Shown here piece after piece: positions 1-12,494 of a DNA stretch of 64,000 nt. Under the pieces are notes generated by a model. That model did not search any database. It saw nothing but the letters and a program-made list of their open reading frames with translations, and had not been told where the DNA came from. The translations under genes and the position numbers were made by a program. Each line of letters begins with the position of its first letter. Position 1 is the stretch's first letter. The stretch comes from Neodontobutis hainanensis (lineage: Eukaryota > Chordata > Actinopteri > Gobiiformes > Odontobutidae): contig JALDNG010000026.1 in the NCBI GenBank assembly GCA_024349245.1, positions 2,924,501-2,988,500 of the forward strand, written 5' to 3'.

Positions 1-515
1 GGTGGTGGTCTCTCTTTTTAAGAAGGGGTACCGAGTGTTCCAACTACAGAGAGATTACACTCCTCGGCCTCACGAGAAATCTATTCCAGGGTACTGGAGA
101 GGAGAATTCAGCTGATAGTCGAACCTCAGATCCAGGAGGAACAGTGTAGTGGTTATCCTGGTCCTGAAACACTGGACCAGCTGTATACCCTGTCCAGGTG
201 GCTGGAGGGTTCATGAGAGTTTGTCCAACCAGTCCACTTGTGCTTTGTGGATCTGGAGAAGAGACTTTTGATTGTGTCCCTCATGTCCTGTGGGCGGTTC
301 TCTTGGAGTATGGGGTCCGGGGCCCTTTAAGGCCTGTCCAGTCTCTGTACAACTGGAGCAGGAGCTTGGTTCTCATTGCAGGCAGTAAGTCTGACCTGTT
401 ACCCAGTCTGTCATGGTGAAGAAGAAGATCTCAATTTACCAGTTGATCTACGTTCCTACTCTCTCCTTTGGCTCATGACCAAATGGAAGAGATCTCAGAT
501 ACAGAAGACTTTTGA
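1..515 (+). mobile_element. Decayed RTE/Rex3-like LINE fragment
   Basis: Frame-broken sequence resembling the reverse-transcriptase part of the LINE at 24710-27657. Recognisable pieces are a segment reading like LWAVLLEYGVRGPL near 270-330 and, after an internal gap at about 415, a segment like ISIYQLIYVPTL near 425-465. The window starts inside the element. It has stops and frame changes and is not functional. It lies just upstream of the first visible dnajc16 exon, so it is probably intronic. Confidence 0.7.
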
Positions 516-756
516 TAATTTGGAATTAATCTTGATAGATGACACCGAATTACCTTAAAAGACAAAATGTATAATATTTGTAGCTACAGTGTAAAAATTC
601 TGCAAGTTGCTATAGATAACTTGTTAATAAACGGATGGGCTATTTAATAATTTTTTTTGCCATTTTAAAATTCTAAAACATCACTGACCCAGTTGCTTAA
701 AATTATATGTTTGGTTAGTTTAGGTTATCTTTCCTAATCACTATTAAACTTTTCAG

Positions 757-3700
757 GCATCCTGACAAAAACAAAAGTCCAGGCGCTGAAGACATGTTTA
801 TCAAAATTACCAAATCATATGAGGTCAGTTTTTTTTTTAATAGTAACAGTTTACTCACATTAAAATCTCTATGATATAAATATATTTACTGTTTGAAATC
901 TAGATTCTTTCCAATGAGGATAAACGTGCCAATTATGACCGGTATGGACAAACTGATGACACCCAGCCATACGGCAGTGGGCGTTATGGACACCGCCATG
1001 ACAGCTTTTACTTTGATGAGTCCTTCTTCAACTTTCCTTTCAATAGCAAGAACCACAGAGACTTTGCTGACAGCAAGTACACATTGCACTTTAACCAGTA
1101 TGTTAAAGATGTGGTGCCTGACAGCTTTAAGAGGCCATACCTGATCAAGATCACCTCAGACTGGTGCTTCAGCTGCATCCACATTGAGCCAGTGTGGAAA
1201 GAGGTGGTGCAGGAGATGGAGACTTTAGGTTTGTTCTAGAAATACTACATATTTGAATGGATATGCAAATTATGAATATAATGGTATTTGTTTATGTGCT
1301 GTCTTAACAGGGGTTGGAATAGGTGTAGTTGATGTAGGTTATGAGAGACGCTTAGCCAATCATCTTGGTGCGCATCGCACTCCATCATTACTTGGAGTGA
1401 TCAATGGAAAAGTGACATTTTTCCATTATGCTGTAGCAAAGGAGCATCTTCGGCAGTTTGTAGAAGATCTTCTCCCTCAAAGACTTGTAGAATGGGTACA
1501 TTTGTACTACAGATAAGCAGCACTTATAAACAATTATTTATTTATTTTAATTTGAGCTTAACTTAGTGAAAATGACCAATTCAATTTTTGGTTTTGCAGG
1601 TCACTGACAAGAACGATTTGCATTTTTTGAATAGTTGGCATGAACTCAACAAACCACATGTGCTGCTCTTTGATCAAGTGCCTTCAGTTCCTCTACTGTA
1701 CAAAGTAGGTATTTTGTAGGAAATCATTTTTAATGATCTTACTTTTTACTTACATGTTACTATCTTTTTATCTCTGCAGCTGACTGCGTTTGCCTACAAA
1801 GACAGTTTACAGTTTGGTTATGTGGACCAAGGACTGTCAGAAACTTCAGATCTGCAGAAAAAGTTCAACATCAACACTTATGCTCCAACCATGCTAGTTT
1901 TTAAAGAGAACACAGATAAGCCAGCTGACATCATACAAGTAAACTATAATCATCAGGGGACACAATATTTATAATTTTGCTCAAGTTTCACATTTTAAAA
2001 CACTATTTTGATGTTATTCTTCACAGGCAAAGGGAATGAAAAGACATATAATCGAGGAGTTTATCTCAAACAACAGATTTCTTAATGCTCCTCGACTTGT
2101 CAATCAGAAGTTGTTTGATGAGCTTTGTCCTGTCAAACAGTTTCACAGACGCAGAAAGTAAGTAAATTTGTTTGTTTTGTTTCTATGACAAATAAATAAA
2201 AAGATCACTTATGAATCATATAAGTGGTAGTATTGGTTATTATTTGACCATGTTATGTTATAGAATTGGTGGGGTTTCTGACTTTGTTGTTTTTTTCCTC
2301 AGGTTCTGTGTCCTGTTGATCACTGGTGACGAGGACACATTTACTTTTGGAAACCAGGCCTTCCTTTCATTTGCCTCTACCAACACAAAGGAAGTACTAA
2401 GATTTGCATATGTGTATCAACGTCTCCAGCAGCCGTTATGTGACATCCTGATGCAGCACACGGACAGTGTCCAGTCCCCACCTCAGGTAGAATACAGCTC
2501 ACTTTGTTGCATTCTTTTCAATTTACTGCTGCTTGTGTATTGTTGAAGTAGCAGAACTATAATAGAAATAACACATAGTTTCACCAATTGACATATAAAT
2601 TTGTACTCAGTTTACATACCCTGGCAAAATTTGTGATTGTTTTTTAGAGATTAAAGATCTTAGAGATATAAATGATAACACAAAAACTTTCTTTCACTCA
2701 TAGTTAGTGGTTGGGTGAAGTCATTTTTTATAATATATATAGCCATATATTTATTATAAGCCTGTTTGTTTGTAATCAGTGTGTGTGTATAAAAAGTCAG
2801 TAAGTTTCTAGGCTCCTAACTGACCCTTGCATCTTTCATCCAGTGCTGCACTGATGTTTCTGTAATTCTAAGTCATTGGAAAAGCAAAATAATTGTCAAA
2901 GAATCTGCCGGAAAAGGTCATTGAACTGTATAAAACAGGGGATATAAAAAAGATATTCAAGGAAATGAGAATGCCAATCAGCAGTGTTCAAACTCTAATT
3001 AAGTGGAAAATGAAAAGGTTAGGTTGACCAACAAAGACATTTTTTTGGGGTGCCAAAATAATCCACAAATATTCATTCATTCATTTTCTACCGCTTTGTC
3101 CCATTAGGGGTCACGGGTGACTGGAGCCTATCCCAGCAGCTTTGGGCCTGAGGCGGGGTACACCCTGGACAGTGGCCAGTTAGTCGCAGGGCTGACATAC
3201 AGAGACAGACACTGAAAAACAACTATTTATTCACTAGGGACACTTTAGAGTTGTCTTTGGACGGTGGGAGGAAGCCGGAGTACCCGGAGAGAACCCACGG
3301 TAACACGTGGAGAACTCCTCACAGAAAGACCGGAGACAGCCGAGAATATTTGAGTTGACCGGGTTTTGAACTCATGACCTTCTTGCTGTGAGGCAGAAGT
3401 GCTATCCACTCTGCCACGTGACCCCAAGCCATCCACAGTGGATTGGGTGAAGAATGGGCAGCTTTACCATCTGAGAAAATAACTACCACAGAAGACTTCA
3501 AGCTGTTATTGATGTTAAAGGTGGCAATACACGGTAATAGGAACTGGGGTATGTATTTGGGTAGTTTCTGTTCTCATTCTGATTTAAAAAGAGTAAACAC
3601 AGATTGAAAATAAATGGCTACACCCAACCACTAACTATGAGTAAAAAAAAGGGTTTTGGGTTATTATTCATATTCTCTGAGAAATGGCCCAAAAATTTCA

Positions 3701-5243
3701 AATTCTCCCAGGGTATGTACACTTATGAATACACAAATGTATATGAACTATGTTTAATTGAAATGTGCAGGTGGTGATCCTAGAAAGGCGAAACGCTGCA
3801 GGGAAAGTCTTCTTTAAGCCAGTCACTTCCTGGAATGGCAGCGAAGAAGACAAGCAGCAGCTTTTAGTAGAGTTGGAGCACCTTCGGAAGGATCCATCCA
3901 TTCTTATCCATGACGCTATGCTGCCTGTACTCAATAATGAGTTTGCCTCTGTATGTTTTTGTGTTGCTGACTGCCATTTTTACTTAAACCAAACACACAC
4001 ACTTTCTAAATATAACACTCTTTGCTGTAGGTGTTTTTAATACGTTGGATCTATGCATCTTATGATTACCTCTCAGAAGTTATGGATGATATTCTACATA
4101 ACAATTGGTGAGTACAGAGGTCGGGAGATTTAAACCACTCCTGATTAAAGCCAAACATTAGCGAGGTGTAAATACACTGTGATGTTTTTCAGGCGAGAGA
4201 TGATGCCTCTTCTGTCCCTTATCTTTTCTGCCTTATTTATATTATTTGGAACTGTGGTTGTTCAGGCTTTCAGGTAGGTTTCATTTTCATGTAGACTACC
4301 AAATAAAAGGTATACCTCAATTAGCTACAGAATTTGTTTTGTTATTAGTGTAAATACATTTTTTATTTTATTTTAGTGACTCAAGTGAAGACAAGGAGAC
4401 AAAGCCAAAGGCAAAAGATGGAATTAAACATGAAAATATATCAGGGACAAACTCTACAACAAGGCAAGAAAAAACAGTATACATAAAAATAAAAACATTT
4501 AAGTTACTCAGAGATGGGTAAGCAGTTTTATGGCAGTTTTTTTTCTTCCTTTTAAATCTTAGTCGGCATCCCAAAAAAAACTTTGTGGAAGTGACCGAGT
4601 TGACAGATATTACTTACATTAGCAACTTGGTGAAGCTGCGGCCAGGACACATGAACATTGTGCTTGTGCTCACTGATGCCTCCAAAAACATTCTGCTTAG
4701 CAAGTTTGCCAAAGAAGTCTACTCGTTCACTGGGTAAGCTTTTATTTAAACCCTTTTAAAATAACAACCACTTTGCATCTCATTGAAACTCTCTTTTAAA
4801 CTAGGAGCCATACACTACATTTCTCCTTCCTGAATTTTGACAAGCACAGTGAGTGGATGAACACGCTGCTAGAATATGCTCAGGATGCCATGCCACTTGA
4901 TGCAGATGAAGACGACGGGGGAAACCTTAAAATAGATTACACTGGCTACGTGTTGGCTCTGAACGGACACAAAAAGTACCTTTGTCTATTTAAGCCTGTC
5001 TACACTGGGGAAGACCTTGACAATAAGTCATCTGAGGTTGAAGGAAGCACCTTTGGAAAATCCAGGTGTCGTGATGACCACCCGGCACGGAAATCCAACC
5101 GATCCCGCAACATATCAACTTTGCAGATCCACCACAAACTAGACCGCCTGGGATTGTGGATGGAAAGGCTCATGGAAGGCACTTTGCCTCGATACTACAT
5201 ACCTGCCTGGCCAGGGCTCGACAAGATCACTCCCAGTAAATAG
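757..5243 (+). CDS. dnajc16: DnaJ homolog subfamily C member 16 (ERdj8-like), 5' end outside the window
   Basis: Thirteen exons read cleanly: 757-823, 904-1228, 1311-1495, 1600-1704, 1780-1938, 2027-2157, 2303-2486, 3771-3950, 4031-4107, 4193-4273, 4377-4463, 4563-4733 and 4805-5243. All phases join, giving about 729 residues. Vertebrate DNAJC16 is about 780 residues, so only roughly 50 N-terminal residues (signal peptide and start of the J domain) are missing. The first visible exon begins at the HPD motif of the J domain, which stimulates Hsp70 ATPase activity. The second ends in a thioredoxin-like segment with SDWCFSC, a CxxC-type site, and the fold continues to about 1495. A hydrophobic segment (LLSLIFSALFILFGTVVVQA, 4207-4266) is the membrane anchor, followed by a charged linker and the C-terminal region. 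The family is an ER-membrane co-chaperone linked to autophagosome size. The donor after 4463 reads GC (AG|GCAAGA) rather than GT. Identification is from domain order and recalled family sequence. Confidence 0.92.
2608..3722. mobile_element. Degenerate Tc1/mariner-like transposon in a dnajc16 intron
   Basis: The ends are inverted repeats. The left end contains TTTACATACCCTGG (2611-2624) and the right end its complement, CCAGGGTATGTACAC. Further in, the left arm (ACTCATAGTTAGTGGTTGGG, 2696-2715) is mirrored near 3624-3643, so the inverted repeats run to about 100 bp or more. Between them lies a stop-ridden Tc1-type transposase N-terminus (about 2880-3030). It lacks the catalytic DDE region and is dead. 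The unrelated repeat at 3065-3430 is inserted in it. Confidence 0.7.
3065..3430. repeat. Dispersed teleost repeat (LINE-tail/SINE-like)
   Basis: Starts at an ATTCATTCATTCATTTTCTA motif followed by a 'GTCCCATTAGGGGTCACGGG' segment. It contains GTGGGAGGAAGCCGGAGTAC and ends in a tRNA-B-box-like stretch near 3360-3415 (antisense CTCACAGCAAGAAGGTCATG). I recognise this consensus as very common in fish genomes, but I cannot assign a family name. The short sequence at 48008-48080 resembles its tail. Confidence 0.55.
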
Positions 5244-6225
5244 ACTGAGCACATTGAGCATATTATTTGTGGTAGACTAGGACAACCTTTTGCACTACAA
5301 AATTGGCATCCATGTAGGTCTTTTGGGACATATGTTTAGCATGCTTTTCTTAAACTTTATGCATGCTGTCACTTTATTTGAGCAAATGCTGCTACAGCTT
5401 TTTTTTTTACTACTACAGCTTTATTACTGTTAGTTTTATTTGTAAAAGAAAACATAATTACTGTTAACTTTATAGATGAATACTGTGAATAGAGATGCAT
5501 GTCTCACATCTTATCTTTTTGCCTTTATTGCATCTCATCCCAGATCTGAAAAGGCGGTCCTGAATGCTGACATGCTTGTGCAATATAGCAGACTGATGTA
5601 AGGAAAAGGCCTTGTTCCCTCACCCCAAAGTTTTCTCATGGTTCTCCCTGTGTCATTACATTATAAAATGCTTTTGGAGGTCATAGTAAATTATACTTTT
5701 TAGGCTGCCTTTTGTTTGTTTGAACTGGTTTACATGTAGCTTTATGTAGCAAACAGCCAGTTTGTTTCATTTTGTGAAAACTAGAAACAGTGACCAATTA
5801 GAAAATGAACATGCAACAAAACATTTACATAAACATACTCATTTCTTTATTGTACAAACATGTTGACTCGTTAGTTGGCAGTGTAAATATTGTACATAAT
5901 CATGTTATATGTTGCAATTTATACAGTAGGAAATGAATTTACATGTTTTTACTACAATGTACTACTAACTCTTTAAGTTTATTTTTATTTACCATACAAT
6001 GTAAGTCAGAAAATAATAATAATCTAAATTAGGTTGTTTAATGTATATGTTCAGCTGTTTTCAATAGTGGTTGTGGAAAACAATTTATTGTTTATTGACT
6101 ACGTGCAAAATGTTTTGGTGGTTCTGTGTATGTTTTAATATATTTAACCCTATTTTAATGTGCTGTACTTCAATACTTTTAATCCTTGTCATTGATTTAC
6201 TATAGTACAAACAGTAAAATGTAAT

Positions 6226-6249
6226 AATAAATGTGGAGTACAGAATAAA
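6226..6249 (+). terminator. dnajc16 polyadenylation signals
   Basis: Two AATAAA hexamers lie at 6226-6231 and 6244-6249. The sequence 5244-6225 before them is AT-rich with no ORF of note and is read as the dnajc16 3'UTR of about 1 kb. The convergent lectin 1 gene ends at 6376, so the two 3' ends are only about 100 bp apart. Confidence 0.5.
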
Positions 6250-6375
6250 AACATAGCCAATTCAGTTATATATCAGTTTAACAGAACTGTTGATTTATTT
6301 TGACACTGCAAAAATAAGAAAAAATAAATAATGAAATTGTAAAATGTTTAGTTCTATAGTAATGTCTACAGCTGG

Positions 6376-7621
6376 TCATTTTTTACTAAAAGTAAGGGAC
6401 TTACTGAGACATACGTAGGCAAGCTCAAGGTACATGTAGGTGGAATCACAAGATGCATCCAACACTATCCTATTTGCTCTGAAAGAACAGCGCTCCTTTC
6501 CATCGCATCTGTGGAAGCAAAGCCAACAGTCTGTTGTTAGTTTTACATTCACCGGCACATATCAATTATTAACAGAAGTAAATCAACTTCACTTTTCAGC
6601 CACTACGTTGGTTAGATTTGTGCAGTCAATTTTTGCGACCATAACAGGATCACGTCGGAAAGCACATGTGGTGTGATCACGGCGCCCAAAGTCCGCACCA
6701 ACTACAGAGATCACCTTTCCTTGATCTGGAAAAGAAAAAAGGTACTTTAATGTTTATTGATGCAAGTTATATCCAGATGAACTGTAGAGATGTTTTACCA
6801 CACTGCAGGTTGACTATGGACTGCTCACAAACAATAAGATGAGCTGTAAATATAATCAGACAAGACTTTTGTTTTGGTCTGCACTTATCCAACTCAGTCC
6901 GGTTTTACTCCAATATGGACCTACTTGCTGGGATGCAGCTGTAAGAGGTCTCAATGTATTTAAAGGTGTCATTACATGGGTCCGTTTCAAAGACATTTGC
7001 ATTCATTTCACACACTTTCTTTCCATTACATCTGAGGAAGCATCAGAAAACACAATAATATTGGTCATTAATTAAAAGCCCTTTTATTTAATGGGTATAA
7101 CTTTTAAAGGCACCTTTTCTTGAGGAGATCCAAAGCATCAGCCAGAGAGCATCCTGTATTAGCCACTTCTTCTGGAGTTTTTCCCCCAGCGCAGGTGGTG
7201 CTGTCTGCACGTCCATAGAGAGTGTTCTCAACGTTGATCACTCCACTGTCTAACACACAGCAAAGAGACTTGGTATTAAACAAGAAGTTGTAAAGTTTGG
7301 GATTAGAGGATAATAGAGAAGAATGAAGTAAGTCATACCACAGCTCAGGCGGTGGACATGGGCACCACAGGTGGTGACTAAATGTGCAGAGACTCCTGTA
7401 ACAAGACATGAGAGTGTAGGTTTACCACAACCACACAATGTCAAAAATACATGTTTCATTTAGTGGTGATTTTCTGATAAACACCTGCATCAAGAAGGAG
7501 GCAGGCAGTTGTCAGAACTGAAAACAAAATACATTTGTATTCATTAGACAATACCAAAACATGTATCATACATTTGAATGTATTTTTCCAACTTACAGAC
7601 TGTGATGCTGAAGCGGAGCAT
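6376..7621 (-). CDS. Rhamnose-binding lectin 1 (two SUEL-type domains)
   Basis: Eight exons on the minus strand: 7621-7597, 7517-7485, 7395-7339, 7249-7114, 7031-6925, 6843-6799, 6725-6593 and 6508-6376. All have GT-AG borders, giving 222 residues. Exons 1-2 encode a signal peptide starting MLRFSITV with hydrophobic LTTACLLLDAG. Domain 1 has the family's YGR (TLYGRADSTTC) and DPC (TDPCNDTFKY) motifs; domain 2 has ADFGRRDHTTC and ends in YLELAYVC. The family binds L-rhamnose/galactose on microbes and is secreted or stored in eggs. Oddities: in domain 1 a residue that is Cys in copies 2 and 3 (NANCF) reads Val (GTC at 6992-6994). The C-terminus has an extra basic tail ending SKSLTFSKK instead of the short KG end. 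Exons 6 and 8 differ clearly from copies 2 and 3, while exons 1-5 and 7 are nearly identical. Confidence 0.88.
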
Positions 7622-8842
7622 GATGGTGGTCTGAGACACAGTGATGCTGCTGGAAGCAGACAGCTCAGTATTTATTCACTCAGTGCTTATGAAATAGACA
7701 AAACCTGGACTAGACACTTCCCTTTTTATTACTATTTCACAATCCACTGTGTACATGTCCTCAGTCACCCTTGCTGTGCTTGCTCTTTTGATACCATGTG
7801 TAAAAGGTCACTTGTTAAACACTGACCATTTCCACATTAAATAGTACTCCTATGATGTTTCACATATATCCAGTTTTTGACCAACTTTGACCTGTGCAAT
7901 TAGAACGGTCCATACCAAGAAAACCTATTTGAGTAAATGTTCATTATTTTGTGTTTAACCCCCTTTACAGGCTTTAAAGCACACATACTAACTAACTAAC
8001 ATGTTTACTTATTTTATCAATAAAATCTATTTACTGTAAGTCATACAGTTTACAGTTTAAGTTTTACAGATGCAGCAACGTAATGAACAAACAACAATTC
8101 TGTGTCTTGAGACAATGATAAACATCATGTGTATGGTCAATAATAAACTTTAAAAAATGATTCAATAGTATCACCTGGGAAAATGTATGGAGTGTACAAA
8201 AGTCTTTGTCTAATTTTGTCAGCTGTAGGTTAACCATCTGGAACTGTTAAGCATTTTTGACGTGTTTTGCACTTTTAATTCTTTGGATAATTTGGTGAGA
8301 CGATGTATTTGTGTATGATCTTTAAATTATCTACTCGCCACCCATATCAGGCCAATGATACATTTGTAACGCAATTGTTTCTTTCAGTATACAGTAAAAT
8401 AAAAAAAAGTTAAATCACTGGCAGCTACAGCTGCAAAAAATAAAATAAAATAAAATGAAAGTATAACATCCTAATTGAAAAAAAAATTCATAACATTACA
8501 TTTGAGAGAAATCTACAGTAAATGTTTCTGCAGGGAAACAGATGTATTATTATCAAACACCTTCAATAAAGTGACAATGCTCAAAGTTCTGCAGAAAAAG
8601 ATAATTTTATTTCTTATTAAACATGTTGAAATGTTTAAAAATCGTCCATATTAACTTTTACTTTAAAAGGTGCATTACAGAAGTATGCCACCTCTGGTGT
8701 TAGCGGTACTGCATCCATTGTTCAATGCGCGCACGCGTGTATGAGCACGAACCATAGATTTTATATAAAATAGGTGTAATCCGCGCATTGGTTACAATTT
8801 ACTGATATTGTCGTTATGACAGGGCAATAAAATGGCTGTTAC
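7622..8842. other. Lectin 1 upstream region, mirrored upstream of lectin 3
   Basis: No ORF with coding character. The segment matches the reverse complement of 27670-28463 plus 24286-24709, the lectin 3 upstream region that the LINE has split. A TATA-like element (antisense GAATAAATAC) lies about 50 bp before the start codon in both copies, and both promoters therefore look intact. The undisturbed sequence near 8420 (reverse complement of CTGTAGCTGCCAGTGATTT) is the empty site of the LINE in the right arm. Confidence 0.6.
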
Positions 8843-9330
8843 TGTTAGGTCTGCAGTGACCACAGACCGCAGCTGATTATTCCAGAGAACAGTTTATGAC
8901 ACGAGAAACAAGACACCCAGTCGACTTAAAGTTTTACTTGCTGCAAGGGGAGTCCGGTCAAGGGTCTTAGAGTATGATACTCTTCACCTGATCACAGACA
9001 ACTCCGACTAGACAATCCCTTGAGTATCCTTTTATTGAAGCAAGCAGATTACACATGCATATGATAAGTCATGTGTGTGGTGTGTGTAGACGTGAAGTCT
9101 AATTTTGGGTACAGATTGCATAGACATTAGTTTTGCAGAAGTGTATTACACAGACAAAGACATGGCTTTGGACAGTATCCTGTCAATGAGCAGTTCAAAA
9201 GTTCACACAATGATAATATAAAATATTTAATAATACTTAGCTTTCCCACCTGTTTATCATTGTAACTGTGTGTCAAGGTATCAAGTTGCCTATTTTTGAT
9301 GCACGTGTCATTTAGACGGAAGAACAATCA
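8843..9330 (-). repeat. Retroviral 3' LTR (R-U5 certain, U3 limit uncertain), left copy
   Basis: The minus strand ends in CTGCAGACCTAACA at 8843. About 190 bp before that end is an AATAAA signal (antisense near 9031-9036). The whole stretch is mirrored at about 23800-24285. The U3 start cannot be placed because no second LTR or clear polypurine tract is visible. Confidence 0.55.
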
Positions 9331-9810
9331 TCACAATTTTCAGTAACCCAAACATTGTACATATTAAGGTCTCGTTTACCAGGTGGTTCACAAGTATTAT
9401 CAAGGTCTGTTTGAGTAACAGTGAGACAGTACTGGTAATCATGTTTGAAATAAATCTGAAACATGGGACGATACAGGTAAATAAAAGAAAGAAAATGAGT
9501 GAAAACATTCCAAAGGTTGCAAGACATTTAAGGATGGACTACCACCAGGGGCCAGACTTAAACAATGTTAACCAGTCAATTTGCACCATAACATTTAGTC
9601 TTGGGACATGGTGTCCTTAAGACTTTACTACCTGTAGACCAGTGTTTAAAATCATTTCCCCAAATACCGTCATGTGGCTTGAACAACTCTGGACTGGTAC
9701 TGCGTTTTTGTCTGGTAGGTGAAGTCTCAAAAAAAATGTATGATCAGAGACAAAAATAGGGGCACATGTTCCCATCCAGTTACGAAGGAGGGTTGGATAG
9801 GCATTAGTAC

Positions 9811-10417
9811 GGTGGCCGAGACAGCTCAACACGCTGCAAATGAAGAAAGCACCAGCAAATAAAGAAAACATCTTCATCAGTTTGACAACACGCGCGCTGC
9901 AAAAGTTCACAACACATGCAAATACAAAAACGCGCTGCAAATCCTAACAACACATGCAAATACAAAAACGCGCTGCAAATCCTAACAACACATACAAATA
10001 CAAAAACGCGCTGCAAATAACACAGACCACAACGGAAATGTTTTAAGGGGACTCATTTGAGCGACGAACAATATATTTAGGCCAACAATATCCAAACGAC
10101 TAAGCAATTATACGATCATGATCTAAAAGTAAAAAAACCTTTTCAGGTCAGTGACAACAACACTGACAACAACGCGACAGGCGAGCAAACAATAAGCAGG
10201 TCCCATTAGGGGTTCGTCACTCAAAGGAGTCCCCTTAAAACATTTCCGTTGTGGTCTGTGTAATTTGCAGCGCGTTTTTGAATTTGCAGTGCGTTTTTGT
10301 ATTTGTATGTGTTGTGAACTTTTGCAGCGCGCGTGTTGTAAAACTGATGAAGATGTTTTCTTTATTTGCTGGTGCTTTCTTCATTTGCAGCGTGTTCAGC
10401 TATCTCGGCCACTGTAC
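9811..10417. mobile_element. hAT-like MITE with long terminal inverted repeats
   Basis: The left end GGTGGCCGAGACAGCT is mirrored at the right end by ATCTCGGCCACTG, and the inverted arms extend about 200-280 bp. Both sides carry the 8-bp direct repeat ATTAGTAC (9803-9810 and 10418-10425), which fits the hAT preference nTnnnnAn. Each arm contains short units with CGCGCTGCAAAT and ACACATGCAAATACAAAAA, repeated about three times on the left and fewer on the right. No transposase is encoded. It sits inside the retroviral env region. Confidence 0.7.
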
Positions 10418-11049
10418 ATTAGTACCACATAGCCACCAACCGCCCGCTACTAAACACGTACCGTTAGAGGGGCCAACAAGATTGACGGGTGCAGCTTCAC
10501 CAATAACCATAGTCTGCTTACACTGGGTGGTTTGGTTTAATGAACCTACCAATTTCCTGTTGGTAACACAACAGCATGGGTAGTAGAAGTGTCCAGAAAA
10601 ACCTTTTGAGGAAAAACATTCCCTCTGAATGTCCGATTAAAGTTAACCCAGAACATAGTGTCACATATACCATTGACAAGGCCCTTGGCATGTGGTCGTT
10701 GATTGTAATATCACGATTTTGGTATCCTCTCCCTGCAAAACTAGCATAACATTTAGCTTGATTTTTATTCATTGGCTTAGAATACAAGGTGTTTGTTTTG
10801 CAGAGTGAGGCAAACGTGAACAAAAATAACAACAGGACTTGTTACATGATGTTACAACAGTAACATAGCGGTACCACATGTTGGTGTCAAATGGGGTTTT
10901 AGCTTCAATGTTCTTACAATCCTAGTCATCAGGATGTACGCCTGTCCAGCGTTTGGTTACAGATTTGTCAGTGTCCCATGGGTGGAGGAGGAAGTAGAGT
11001 CCAGCACAGCCATTGTTGAATACAGGTAGGGATCAGTAGTTTTCTTCAC

Positions 11050-11563
11050 TGGGTTGAGACCAGGGAGCATAGCTCACCCACCCTTTGTAACTAGACTTTC
11101 ACCATGACCCACTGCTGGCAGCAGATAACAGAACAACCCTCTTAAGGAGGCTTTGGTGAATCCAGGTGCCTCTCCCTATGGTTTTAATGGCTGTTGGGGT
11201 AGCAAGGTGGGGGTAGGGACCGTCCCAACGAGCACTTCCTCTTAATCACCTTTATCAGCACCCAGTCTCCTGGCTGTACTGGGCTCTCCTGTGGGGACAC
11301 AATATCAGCTGGCCGCTTATTTACACTCAAAACATTTTTATGTTTCAATAACTTCAATCCATTCAGCTAGAGTACATTCCTCCTTAGCTTTAGCTATGTA
11401 GTACATAGGTAATTGAAAAGGTCAACCATACACTATTTCAAATGGCGTAAGGCCCTCTGTAGTTGGCATTATTCTCATGTACATTTTAACAAGGTCGAGA
11501 CGTTCTGGCCAAGTTCTGCTTCTGTGTTCTATAGTCTTTTTAAGTCTTATCTTAACAGTGCCA
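11050..11563 (-). pseudogene. Retroviral integrase C-terminal part, broken
   Basis: The minus strand shows an integrase-type segment with a TPFEIVYGRP motif (about 11410-11455), followed downstream by frame breaks. It continues the integrase interrupted at 11564 by the DNA transposon at 11568-13801 and resumes at 13806 with the catalytic-core end. Non-functional. Confidence 0.65.
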
Positions 11564-12494
11564 TTAAGGCTGATTTATGCTTCTGCGTAGGGGGTACGCC
11601 GTAGTGTACGCCGTAGGCTACGCACGTAGGCGACGCCGTCATGAGCATTTATACCTCTGCGTATGTCTGTTTTGCTCTGCAGTACACCACCGAAACGCTA
11701 TTTGACGCGAGCGGGTTCCACTGTGTTTGAAACGACATTTCAGTCACGCCACGGAGTTGTGCCATTATGTGTGCCATGGCAAAACAACAGTGTGTGTCGT
11801 GGTCAACCTGGTGTGTAACTTGTATTGGTGTAAAATATAATGCACCAATAAATGGCATGAGGAATATTTTATTTTTTTTAAGTTTGTACTATACATACAA
11901 ATGGTCGAACTATGTCTAAGATAATGCACCATGTAAAGGTGCAATGGTCTATAATTGTTTACATTAAATAAATGCAAAAGAGCAAACTATACAAATAAAT
12001 TAACTGTAAGTTCTTAGTACTTAAGTACTTAATTTACTGTAACCTTAACCATAAATTATGCATACAGCAGGAACCAACATAATTGGTTCAAACTATATAC
12101 ACAATTGTTTGATGCAAAAGATAGTAAAAAACAGGTGCAACAGTCTTGAATTGTAAATTAAAAATAGATGCAAAAGAGCAAACACAGACACATGTGCAAC
12201 TATTAGTTAATGTTTATTTGCAATAACCTTCAGACATTTTTTGAAACAGTATTTTTGTATTTTTTTTAATAAACAGTGTAAAGTACATACAAATATGCAA
12301 TGTATTAATGTGCAATGATCTACAATTATTATCAAAAATAGATGTAAAAGAGAAACATCACAAATTAAGCAAACTACTGTATAACCTGATTGAATTGGTG
12401 TGAACAGACAATAAATAAAAAAGCTGAAATGCAAACTATATACAAAAAAATAACTAAAAAAAGCAAAAGTGCAAACTGCAGATACAGTGCATTT

